The notes under the pieces are model-generated. The model ran no database searches. It saw nothing but the letters and a program-made list of their open reading frames with translations, and was not told the origin of the DNA. This document shows positions 7,486 through 13,605 of a stretch of DNA of 13,875 nucleotides, one piece after another (within the stretch, counting starts at the first letter, position 1; each line of letters opens with the position of its first letter). Position numbers and translations under genes: made by a program. Source of the DNA: CAZFQD01 sp964520885 (GTDB taxonomy: Bacteria; Bacillota; Clostridia; Oscillospirales; SIG519); the NCBI GenBank assembly GCA_964520885.1, contig CAZFQD010000055.1:1-13875 (forward strand), read 5' to 3'.

Positions 7486-7762
7486 AAAAATATTCTTTCC
7501 TTTCGCTTAATAAAAATATCATTGCATCAAAAAAACCCAAACGATAATATTGCTCATTTTCGGCACTCAACCTAAGATTATTATGAAATTCATATTCGAA
7601 AAGTAATTTCTTTTGCTTATCATTTAATGCAGCTTCAAGTTTTGAGTATGAATTTTCTGCATTGTCATTTAAATACGCATCCTCTTGAGACAACTCAATA
7701 GATATTTGACCTTTGCGATTATTTAGAAAACTTTCAATTTTTATTTTTAACTTTTTGTCCAT
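7469..7762 (-). CDS. Small protein of unknown function, DUF6809-like
   Basis: A 97-residue soluble protein. The C-terminal part, with LEAALNDKQKKLLFEYEFHNN followed by ENEQYYRLGFFDAMIFLLSE, resembles the shape of DUF6809-type proteins (a charged helix with KKLLF, then a hydrophobic GFxxA helix). This comparison is from memory and tentative; no function is known for that group. The start at 7762 is chosen because CCTCC at 7771-7775 (GGAGG on this strand) lies 8 bases upstream; an ATG at 7777 would contain that site. It is the first gene of a two-gene unit, overlapping the next by 17 bp, and diverges from the Arc-like gene at 7966. No membrane segment or enzyme motif is visible. A toxin or anti-repressor role would be speculation. 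Confidence 0.75.
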   Translation of the reverse strand: MDKKLKIKIESFLNNRKGQISIELSQEDAYLNDNAENSYSKLEAALNDKQKKLLFEYEFHNNLRLSAENEQYYRLGFFDAMIFLLSERKEYFYGKKY

Positions 7763-7784
7763 AATAAACACCTCCATTCTTTTA

Positions 7785-7861
7785 AAACATCTTTTTTGTT
7801 TTAACCAATTATGTCAATGATTATTATGTCCAAAAAATGGGGAAACATCTTTTTGCTTTAA
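7785..7861. repeat. Nested direct repeats in the divergent promoter region
   Basis: Two near-identical copies of about 19 bases (AAACATCTTTTT(T)G followed by T/C, TTT, AA) lie at 7785-7804 and 7843-7861. Between them are two exact copies of ATTATGTC at 7808-7815 and 7823-7830, exactly 15 bases apart. The arrangement is typical of multi-site operators and lies upstream of the two-gene minus-strand unit. A TTGACA on the minus strand (7812-7817) overlaps the first ATTATGTC but has no good -10 at the right distance. Confidence 0.5.
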
Positions 7862-7863
7862 AG

Positions 7864-7899
7864 TTGAATAATGAACACATATTTGATATATTATATATC
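7864..7899 (+). promoter_or_regulatory. Promoter and palindromic operator candidate of the Arc-like gene
   Basis: TTGAAT (7864-7869) is followed after 17 bases by TATATT (7887-7892), a good vegetative promoter pointing at the gene at 7966, with a leader of about 67 bases. The -10 lies inside a perfect inverted repeat, GATATA-TTA-TATATC (7885-7899). An operator over the -10 would suit autorepression by the encoded ribbon-helix-helix protein. The AT-rich background makes short palindromes fairly common, so the operator call is tentative. Confidence 0.5.
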
Positions 7900-7965
7900 T
7901 ACTTGCAACATTATACTATAAAATAGATATAAAATAAAGAAAAAATTATCAAATTGGAGGTTTTT

Positions 7966-8193
7966 ATGAAAAAAATACGCAGCTATTCTATTCGTATTGA
8001 AAATTATTTATTGCAAAAACTCCATTTTGTGGCCGATTATGATGGTCGTTCTGTAAATAGCGAAATATTATTTTTTATTAGAAAGAGCATTGCAGAGTTT
8101 GAAAAAGAAAATGGAAAAATCGGGGAAGAATTTTTAGTAAATTGTAGACAATATAATGATAAAAAAACCGATAAAGTTTTAGTTAAAAAATAA
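7966..8193 (+). CDS. Arc-like ribbon-helix-helix DNA-binding protein
   Basis: A 75-residue protein with the ribbon-helix-helix (MetJ/Arc) fold. Residues 4-11 form the DNA-contacting strand (IRSYSIRI), residues 12-24 helix A, and about 28-48 helix B. The stretch GRSVNSEI (27-34) matches the helix-B start of phage P22 Arc, and the following FEKENGKIG resembles Arc FKKEGRIG. The extra C-terminal 25 residues are polar and basic (KKTDKVLVKK). Such proteins bind as dimers and usually repress their own promoter and neighbours. The ATG at 7966 is preceded by GGAGG (7956-7960) with a 5-base gap. It diverges from two small unknown genes and is followed by a strong hairpin. It could be a regulator of a small mobile cassette or the antitoxin of a pair, but no toxin fold is recognised next to it. 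Confidence 0.85.
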   Translation: MKKIRSYSIRIENYLLQKLHFVADYDGRSVNSEILFFIRKSIAEFEKENGKIGEEFLVNCRQYNDKKTDKVLVKK

Positions 8194-8212
8194 TAATAAA
8201 AAGCATTGTTTT

Positions 8213-8242
8213 AAAGGGGCTGTAACAAAATACAGCCCCTTT
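8213..8242. terminator. Strong 12-bp hairpin, probably bidirectional terminator
   Basis: A perfect 12-bp stem, AAAGGGGCTGTA (8213-8224) with TACAGCCCCTTT (8231-8242), and a 6-base loop. It lies 19 bases after the Arc-like gene stop and about 107 bases after the dnaJ stop on the other strand. The flanking U-runs are short (three on plus, four on minus). The GC-rich stem between two convergent genes supports termination of both transcripts. Confidence 0.75.
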
Positions 8243-8268
8243 GTATCCTAATTGTTTTTCATTTTGTT

Positions 8269-8322
8269 TTTAATGAAAACACTTTGCTTAATGAAATCAC
8301 TCACTAAGCTCGTTTAATGAAA
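8269..8322. repeat. Three-copy TTTAATGAAA interspersed repeat
   Basis: TTTAATGAAA, CTTAATGAAA and TTTAATGAAA occur at 8269-8278, 8287-8296 and 8313-8322, separated by 8 and 16 bases of unrelated sequence. It lies immediately downstream of dnaJ. The regular repeat/spacer layout is like other short interspersed repeats seen in gut Firmicutes, although spacers are far too short for CRISPR. No function is apparent. Confidence 0.6.
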
Positions 8323-8349
8323 AAAATTAATTTTTTGTTATCTGAAATT

Positions 8350-9531
8350 TCATTCTTTAAACCCAAAAGTATTCATTACCTTATCCAAAAAGCCTTTTTT
8401 CTTTTCATAGTTTTTAACACTACCAATTGCATCAAATTCTTTTAAAAGCTCCTTTTGCTTATTGGATAAATGCTTTGGCACCTCAACCGATACTCTATAA
8501 TACTGGTCGCCTCTGCCTCTGCCGTTAAGAAATGGCACTCCTTTTCCTTTTAACTTGAACACTGTATTTGTTTGAGTTCCCTCGGGAATATGAAGTTTTT
8601 CGGGGGTTTTGTCTATTGTTGGAACATTAATTTCACAGCCTATTGCCGATTGGGCAAAAGTAATTGGAATATTGCAATAAATATCAGTTGATTTTCTTTC
8701 AAATATATTGTGAGGACGAACACTTATTGTTAAATATAAGTCGCCTGTAGAACCTCCCCTAATTCCAAAACCACCTTGACCTGAAAGGTTTAGAGTTTGA
8801 CCATTGTCAATACCTGCGGGAATAGTTACATCTAAGTTGCGTTGCTTAACTGTTCGTCCACCACCACGACAAGTTGGGCAAGGGTTTTTAATAACCTTAC
8901 CAGTTGCATTACAATTAGAGCAAGGAGCAACACTTGAAAAGGCACCAAAAGGGGTATTTTGTTGGCGTTTAACTTGTCCGGCACCACGACAGACAGAACA
9001 AGTTTCGGCAGATGTTCCTTTTGCGGCACCTGAACCTTTACATTCGGAACAACTTTCTTTTCTTGAATATTTGATTTGTTTTTTTACTCCAAATACTGCC
9101 TCATCAAAATTAATTAAAATTGAGGTGCGAAGGTCATCTCCTCTAACGGGGGCATTTGCTCTACGGGAAGAATTGCCACCGCCACCAAAAATTCCACTGA
9201 ATAAATCACCAAACATATCTCCGAAGTCAACTTCAGTAGCATTACCAAAGCCGCCGAAACCACCATAACCACCTTGACCACCTTGACCTGCTCCATAAGA
9301 CGGATCAACTCCAGCATGCCCAAATTGGTCATACTTTTGTTTTTTAGCAGGGTCAGAAAGCACTTCATATGCCTCATTTGCTTGCTTAAATTTACTTTCG
9401 GATTCTTTGCTATGATTATTTAGGTCGGGGTGGTGAAGTTTAGCCATTTTCCTATATGCTTTTTTTATTTCATCTTCTGAAGCATTTTTGCTAACTCCAA
9501 GCACCTCGTAAAAGTCTCTTTTTTCTGCCAT
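8350..9531 (-). CDS. dnaJ: Chaperone DnaJ (Hsp40)
   Basis: A 393-residue class I Hsp40 that delivers unfolded substrates to DnaK and stimulates its ATPase. Order of domains: J domain at 5-70 with HPD at 34-36; Gly/Phe-rich linker at about 77-120; zinc domain with four CxxC pairs (C161/C164, C178/C181, C204/C207, C218/C221); beta-sandwich substrate domains from about 228 to 350; C-terminal dimerisation region. The third zinc motif reads CSNCNATG, with alanine where CxxCxGxG normally has its first glycine; the metal ligands are intact. The start is fixed by GGAG 7 bases upstream. It is the last gene of the hrcA operon, 86 bp after dnaK, and should be heat-induced through CIRCE. Confidence 0.97.
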   Translation of the reverse strand: MAEKRDFYEVLGVSKNASEDEIKKAYRKMAKLHHPDLNNHSKESESKFKQANEAYEVLSDPAKKQKYDQFGHAGVDPSYGAGQGGQGGYGGFGGFGNATEVDFGDMFGDLFSGIFGGGGNSSRRANAPVRGDDLRTSILINFDEAVFGVKKQIKYSRKESCSECKGSGAAKGTSAETCSVCRGAGQVKRQQNTPFGAFSSVAPCSNCNATGKVIKNPCPTCRGGGRTVKQRNLDVTIPAGIDNGQTLNLSGQGGFGIRGGSTGDLYLTISVRPHNIFERKSTDIYCNIPITFAQSAIGCEINVPTIDKTPEKLHIPEGTQTNTVFKLKGKGVPFLNGRGRGDQYYRVSVEVPKHLSNKQKELLKEFDAIGSVKNYEKKKGFLDKVMNTFGFKE

Positions 9532-9556
9532 TAATATTCTCCTAAACCAAATATAG

Positions 9557-9624
9557 TTAAAAATTAAGAGTTAAGAGTGAAAAATGTTCATTCTATATTT
9601 TCTTTATCCCTTATCCTTTACTTT
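9557..9624. repeat. Heptamer-periodic spacer between dnaK and dnaJ
   Basis: Most of the dnaK-dnaJ gap follows a loose 7-bp period on the plus strand: TTAAAAA, TTAAGAG, TTAAGAG, TGAAAAA (9557-9584), then after about 19 less regular bases TTATCCC, TTATCCT, TTACTTT (9604-9624). The last unit includes the dnaK stop codon (9618-9620). The unit sequence differs from the arrays at 6997 and 11490, but the period and the placement in a gene spacer are shared. Confidence 0.55.
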
Positions 9625-11441
9625 TCTTCTGTCTCGTTAAAATCTGCATTAACTGTGCCATCTTCATTTACAGAGGCACCGTCATCAGTTGGATGGTTAC
9701 CCTCTGGGTTTTGTTGTTGATAAATTTTAGGAGCTAACTCATAAAATTTCTTAGAAAGTTCTTCGCCCGAAGTTTTTATTGCTTCAATATCTGTTCCTTT
9801 AAGTGCTTCTTTTACCTTGTCAATCTCTGTTTGAATTGTAGCCTTTTCATCTTCAGTAATTTTATCGCCTACATCTAATAAAGCTTTTTCACATTGATAA
9901 ACAAGCTGTTCAGAGTGATTTTTAGTATCAATTTCTTCACGAAGTTTTTTATCCTCAGCGGCAAATTTTTCAGCATCCTTAACTGCTTGTTCAACCTCTT
10001 CCTTAGACATATTAGTTGAAGCAGTAATTGTAACCTTTTGTTCTTTACCTGTTCCTAAATCCTTAGCGGAAACATTAACAATTCCGTTAGCATCTATATC
10101 AAAGGTAACCTCAATTTGAGGAACGCCCCTTGGTGCTGGTGGAATACCGTCAAGATGAAATCGACCAATTGATTTGTTACCAGAAGCCATTTCTCTTTCG
10201 CCTTGTAAAACATTAATTTCAACTGAAGGTTGGCTATCAGCCGCTGTTGAAAATGTCATACTCTTTTTAACAGGTATAGTGGTATTTCTTTCAATAATTT
10301 TAGTAGAAACTCCGCCTAAGGTTTCAACACCTAAGGATAAAGGAGTAATATCAAGTAGAACTATTCCCTTAACATCGCCGACTAAAACTCCGCCTTGAAT
10401 AGCGGCACCAACAGCAACACATTCATCAGGGTTAATTCCCTTGTGTGCTTCTTTGCCAATATAATTTTTAACAGCATCGGCAACGGCTGGAATTCGAGTA
10501 GAGCCACCAACCAACAAAACCTTATCAATTTTATCAGGAGAAAGACCTGAATCTTTAATTGCTTGTCTTGTAGGTCCCATTGTTTTTTCAACTAAATCTG
10601 CTGTTAGTTCGTTAAATTTTGCTCTTGTAAGTGTTAAATCAAGATGCAAAGGACCATTAGCATCTGCTGTAATAAATGGTAAATTAATAGATGAAATAGT
10701 TAAGCCGGAAAGGTCAATTTTAGCCTTTTCAGCAGCTTCTTTTAATCTTTGAAGAGCCATTTTATCTTTTGTTAAATCAATGCCATTTGATTTTTTAAAT
10801 TCTTCTGCCATCCAAGTAATAACCCTTTGGTCAAAGTCATCTCCACCTAAACGGTTGTTTCCACTTGTAGCCAAAACCTCAAAAACTCCATCGCCAATAT
10901 CGAGTATAGAAACATCAAAGGTTCCACCGCCTAAGTCATAAACCATAATTTTTTGTTCGTGTTCTTTGTCCATACCATAAGCAAATGCCGCCGCAGTAGG
11001 CTCGTTAATAATTCTTTTTACATCAAGACCTGCAATTTTTCCGGCATCCTTAGTTGCTTGCCTTTGAGCATCGGAAAAGTAAGCAGGAACAGTAATAACT
11101 GCTTCTGTAACAGGCTCGCCTAAATAGTTTTGGGCATCCTCTTTTAACTTTGTTAAAATCATAGCTGATATTTCCTGTGGGGTAAATTGCTTATTATCAA
11201 TTTTTATTGTTCTTCCTGTTCCCATATCTCTTTTAATTGAACTAATAGTTCTGTCCGGATTAGTAATTGCTTGTCTTTTTGCAACTTGACCTACCATTCT
11301 TTCGCCAGTTTTAGAAAAAGCAACAACAGAAGGAGTAGTTCTTGCACCTTCAGCATTTGCTATAACAACAGGTTCTCCACCCTCCATAACGGATACGCAG
11401 GAATTTGTTGTGCCTAAGTCAATACCAATAATTTTTCCCAT
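9618..11441 (-). CDS. dnaK: Chaperone DnaK (Hsp70)
   Basis: A 607-residue Hsp70 chaperone, the ATP-driven centre of the DnaK-DnaJ-GrpE system in the cytoplasm. The ATPase domain carries IDLGTTNS (7-14), DLGGGTFDVS (169-178) and VGGSTRIPAV (311-320). The interdomain linker VLLDITPLSLGVET (361-374) is followed by the substrate-binding domain and the helical lid. The short N-terminal lobe, going from RTTPSVVAFS directly to GERMVGQVAKRQ and SSIKRDMG, is the Gram-positive form without the insertion present in proteobacterial DnaK. The tail is acidic (NADFNETEEK). AGGAGG at 11450-11455 lies 8 bases before the ATG. It is the third gene of the operon; no independent promoter is evident in the 76-bp gap after grpE. 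Confidence 0.98.
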   Translation of the reverse strand: MGKIIGIDLGTTNSCVSVMEGGEPVVIANAEGARTTPSVVAFSKTGERMVGQVAKRQAITNPDRTISSIKRDMGTGRTIKIDNKQFTPQEISAMILTKLKEDAQNYLGEPVTEAVITVPAYFSDAQRQATKDAGKIAGLDVKRIINEPTAAAFAYGMDKEHEQKIMVYDLGGGTFDVSILDIGDGVFEVLATSGNNRLGGDDFDQRVITWMAEEFKKSNGIDLTKDKMALQRLKEAAEKAKIDLSGLTISSINLPFITADANGPLHLDLTLTRAKFNELTADLVEKTMGPTRQAIKDSGLSPDKIDKVLLVGGSTRIPAVADAVKNYIGKEAHKGINPDECVAVGAAIQGGVLVGDVKGIVLLDITPLSLGVETLGGVSTKIIERNTTIPVKKSMTFSTAADSQPSVEINVLQGEREMASGNKSIGRFHLDGIPPAPRGVPQIEVTFDIDANGIVNVSAKDLGTGKEQKVTITASTNMSKEEVEQAVKDAEKFAAEDKKLREEIDTKNHSEQLVYQCEKALLDVGDKITEDEKATIQTEIDKVKEALKGTDIEAIKTSGEELSKKFYELAPKIYQQQNPEGNHPTDDGASVNEDGTVNADFNETEEK

Positions 11442-11489
11442 AATAATTTCCTCCTAAATAATATATGTTTTTTTTTTATATAAACCATT

Positions 11490-11524
11490 CTAACCTCTAA
11501 CTTCTAACTTCTAACTTCTAATTC
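11490..11524. repeat. Heptamer tandem repeat between grpE and dnaK, 5 units
   Basis: Five contiguous 7-bp units on the plus strand: CTAACCT, CTAACTT, CTAACTT, CTAACTT, CTAATTC. The last unit contains the grpE stop codon (TAG on the minus strand, 11518-11520) and part of its final sense codons, so the array abuts the gene exactly. It is the most regular heptamer array in the window and shares TCTAACCTCTAA with the one at 6997-7031 in opposite orientation. Confidence 0.8.
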
Positions 11525-12027
11525 GCTACTTTAACCATAGCATATCTTATTACTTTATCTTTTGCTTTGTAGCCCTTTTGCATTGTTTCTATTATAACCC
11601 CTTCGCCTAAATTTTCATCTTCAATATGCATAACTGCATTGTGTAGATTAGGGTCAAATTCTATGCTCGTATCTATTTCTTGCACTCCTAAGGTATCTAA
11701 ACTGTATTCCATTTGTTTTAGCACCATATCTAAGCCCTTTTTAAGTGTTTCGTAATCTCCGTTTGTATTAATTGCTCTTTCTAAACTATCAAGAATAGGT
11801 AAAATTTCTTTTACACAATCGCTTACACAATCATTATATAATGCTTCTTTTTCTTTTAGGCTTCTTTTTTTGTAATTATCAAATTCAGCAAAAAGTCGCA
11901 AATATTTATCTTTCTGTGCTTCTAATTCATTTGTTAAATCAATTATTTTTATATCTAATTCCTCTGGTATTGTTTTTATTTCATTTTGCACAGTTTCTTG
12001 TGCTTTTTCATCTTTTTTCTTCTTCAT
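11518..12027 (-). CDS. grpE: Nucleotide exchange factor GrpE
   Basis: A 169-residue co-chaperone that releases ADP from DnaK. A charged, lysine-rich N-terminus leads into the long dimerising coiled coil (about residues 28-85, with LRLFAEFDNYKKR at 43-55), a four-helix region, and the C-terminal beta domain bearing the GrpE signature: FDPNLHNAVMH, then GVIIETMQKGYKAKDKVIRYAMVKV. Length is within the usual range. GGAGG lies 9 bases before the ATG and the hrcA stop is only 15 bp upstream, so the two are translated from one message. The stop codon sits inside a heptamer repeat array. Confidence 0.97.
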   Translation of the reverse strand: MKKKKDEKAQETVQNEIKTIPEELDIKIIDLTNELEAQKDKYLRLFAEFDNYKKRSLKEKEALYNDCVSDCVKEILPILDSLERAINTNGDYETLKKGLDMVLKQMEYSLDTLGVQEIDTSIEFDPNLHNAVMHIEDENLGEGVIIETMQKGYKAKDKVIRYAMVKVAN

Positions 12028-12042
12028 ATAATATTTCCTCCA

Positions 12043-13077
12043 TTACTTGTCATCAAAATAAGTATTGCTTAATAGTTTTGAAACGGATTTTGTAAAATAA
12101 TTTATTTTTGCCAATACTTTTGCATAGTCAATTCTTGTAGGACCATAAACACACATATAACCTTTGATATTACCCATATTAAAACCAGAAGAAATTAAAC
12201 TAATATCCCTAATTTCCTTATTTGTTTTTTCTGAAAAAACATCAACACAAATGCCGCCATTAGGATTTTCTCGTGCAACTTTCGCAAGTTCATCTTGCTT
12301 ATTTAAAAAATTGATAAAAACCTTTGCTTTCTCAGCATCTGAAAAGCCGGGATAGGTTAGTATTAATGCTTCGCCACCAACAAATGCCTCATAACCTTTT
12401 AATTCTTCAATAAGGCTTGCAACTGTAGAAAGAACACTTTTTAAGTCAGGGCAAAACTTTGAAACTTGGTCTTGCAGTATTTCAGTTTTAACTTCTCCAA
12501 TATCGTGAGGGTCAATTCCTGACAAAACTGTATTCAAAATGCGAGAAAGAATTGAGGCACTATCACTTGACGCATCATTTTGAGTTACACATAGTTTTGT
12601 TCTAACAGAACCATTTGCACTAATTGCAATAATTACCATAAGTCTTTTTCCGGCGACTACTGCCTCAAACATTTTAACAACTCCACCGGAAACAGGAGTA
12701 ACAGTAACAGCTGCACAGCCGGAAATTTCAGAGGCTTTATTAGCAAATAACTTTGCAAGAGAAGAAAAATCGCTATTAATATTGCTTAAAAAACTGTCAA
12801 TAGAGCGTTTTTCTTTATTGGTAAGTTTGTGAAATTGCATTATTCTTTCAACATATTCACGATAGCCAATAACGGATGGAATTCGTCCTGCCGAGGTATG
12901 AGGCTGATATAAATAACCCATTTCCTCAAGAGCCATCATTTCATTTCTAATGGTAGCTGAGGAAAGTTCTTTACTTAAACTTTCGGCTACAGATTTAGAA
13001 CCAACAGGCTCACCATTGTTAATAAAATTATTAACGACAATACCCAATATTTCCTTTTTTCTTTCCCCCAACTCCAC
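12043..13077 (-). CDS. hrcA: Heat-inducible transcription repressor HrcA
   Basis: A 344-residue repressor that binds CIRCE and shuts off the heat-shock operon at normal temperature; its activity depends on GroEL in other Firmicutes. The N-terminal winged helix (about 1-75) includes INNGEPVGSKSVAESL and LSSATIRNEMMALEEMGYLYQPHTSAGRIP, diagnostic of the family. A GAF-like and insert domain follows, with GGVVKMFEAVVAGKRLMVIIAIS and the C-terminal GPTRIDYAKVLAKI. I prefer the GTG at 13077 (GTGGAGTTGGGG), which has AGGGG 7 bases upstream and matches the usual HrcA start and length. An in-frame ATG at 13113 also has AAAGGAG upstream, but it would add 12 residues encoded by repeat DNA. It is the first gene of the operon. 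Confidence 0.96.
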   Translation of the reverse strand: MELGERKKEILGIVVNNFINNGEPVGSKSVAESLSKELSSATIRNEMMALEEMGYLYQPHTSAGRIPSVIGYREYVERIMQFHKLTNKEKRSIDSFLSNINSDFSSLAKLFANKASEISGCAAVTVTPVSGGVVKMFEAVVAGKRLMVIIAISANGSVRTKLCVTQNDASSDSASILSRILNTVLSGIDPHDIGEVKTEILQDQVSKFCPDLKSVLSTVASLIEELKGYEAFVGGEALILTYPGFSDAEKAKVFINFLNKQDELAKVARENPNGGICVDVFSEKTNKEIRDISLISSGFNMGNIKGYMCVYGPTRIDYAKVLAKINYFTKSVSKLLSNTYFDDK

Positions 13078-13122
13078 AATTTCACCCCTTTTACAATGAA
13101 CAGTGAACAACATATTATTTAA

Positions 13123-13167
13123 GACTCCTTTGTCAAAGGAGGTGTCGCCAAAAGCGACGGAGGATTA
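13123..13167. repeat. Double-hairpin interspersed repeat element upstream of hrcA
   Basis: Two adjacent inverted repeats: CTCCTTTG-T-CAAAGGAG (13125-13141) and GTCGC-CAAAA-GCGAC (13144-13158), followed by GGAGGATT. The layout of a CTCCTTTG palindrome, a variable hairpin and GGAGGATT recalls a repeat I have seen in many gut Firmicutes genomes; this is recognition from memory and not a search. In the hrcA message the first hairpin places AAAGGAG 11 bases before an alternative ATG at 13113. Just beyond it, at 13193-13207, is a further small hairpin (GCAAAC-TTC-GTTTGC). Confidence 0.55.
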
Positions 13168-13210
13168 TAGCCATTTTTTTTAAAATTGTAAAGCAAACTT
13201 CGTTTGCCTT

Positions 13211-13296
13211 GCTGAGAGTTGCTGAGTATCGCTGAGAATAGTTGAGTGTCGTTTATTTTAAATTCTTAGCAATCCTTATCTATACTCAACAATTCT
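13211..13296. repeat. Four-copy 10-bp tandem repeat with inverted partner in the hrcA leader
   Basis: Four contiguous 10-bp units, GCTGAGAGTT, GCTGAGTATC, GCTGAGAATA, GTTGAGTGTC, occupy 13211-13250. Part of it (AGAATAGTTGAGT, 13235-13247) is complementary at 12 of 13 positions to ACTCAACAATTCT (13284-13296). A second partner, ATTCTTAGC, lies near 13262-13270 and matches GCTGAGAAT at 8 of 9 positions. In the hrcA leader RNA these pairings would compete. The function is unknown. Confidence 0.6.
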
Positions 13297-13315
13297 GAAT
13301 TATTCTTTCTCTTAG

Positions 13316-13342
13316 TTAGCACTCTAACTATGAGAGTGCTAA
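13316..13342 (-). promoter_or_regulatory. CIRCE operator, HrcA binding site
   Basis: A perfect CIRCE element, TTAGCACTC-N9-GAGTGCTAA, with both 9-base arms exact. It covers the predicted transcription start of the hrcA-grpE-dnaK-dnaJ operon, where bound HrcA would block initiation. It lies 239 bp upstream of the hrcA start codon, a rather long leader. Confidence 0.97.
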
Positions 13343-13346
13343 TATA

Positions 13347-13375
13347 AATTTACCACTCATTAATTAAAATGTCAA
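13347..13375 (-). promoter_or_regulatory. Vegetative promoter of the hrcA-grpE-dnaK-dnaJ operon
   Basis: On the minus strand, a consensus TTGACA (13370-13375) is separated by 17 bases from TAAATT (13347-13352, four of six consensus bases). The expected start near 13340 falls in the CIRCE. The -35 is centred in an 18-bp perfect palindrome, AAAATGTC-AA-GACATTTT (13366-13383), a possible second operator. Confidence 0.8.
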
Positions 13376-13533
13376 GACATTTTTTATAAATTTTACTCTA
13401 TATACAAAAAGTGCTATTAAAATAGTGGGCTTTTAAGCATTTTAACAAGAATATTTTTATTATCTGTGAATATTAAAAATCTAACTATTGTAATAAAAAA
13501 TAAAAAATATTAAACTGCTTAAAAAAGTGGTGA

Positions 13534-13563
13534 TTGACAGAATAGTTTTCAATATGTTATTAT
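13534..13563 (+). promoter_or_regulatory. Vegetative promoter of the right-edge gene
   Basis: TTGACA (13534-13539), an 18-base gap, and TATTAT (13558-13563, five of six consensus bases) form a strong promoter directed at the gene at 13757. The start near 13570 gives a leader of about 187 bases. It is divergent from the hrcA promoter, 159 bp away (measured between the two -35 elements). Confidence 0.65.
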
Positions 13564-13579
13564 TAATGTAAATTTTTAG

Positions 13580-13594
13580 ATGTTAAATTAACAT
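13580..13594. promoter_or_regulatory. Perfect palindrome just past the transcription start, operator candidate
   Basis: ATGTTAA-A-TTAACAT is an exact 7-bp inverted repeat with a single central base, about 10 bases after the expected start of the plus-strand transcript. The one-base centre is too tight for an RNA hairpin but suits a dimeric repressor. The regulator is unknown. Confidence 0.45.
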
Positions 13595-13605
13595 AAATAA
13601 TGGGG

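Noticed and set aside
8804..9268. Plus-strand open frame opposite dnaJ
   Set aside because: Arises from the glycine- and cysteine-rich composition of dnaJ read on the other strand.
11490..11524. Heptamer array considered as a CRISPR or origin iteron set
   Set aside because: Units are contiguous 7-mers without spacers, lie inside an operon, and no cas, dnaA or rep gene is near.
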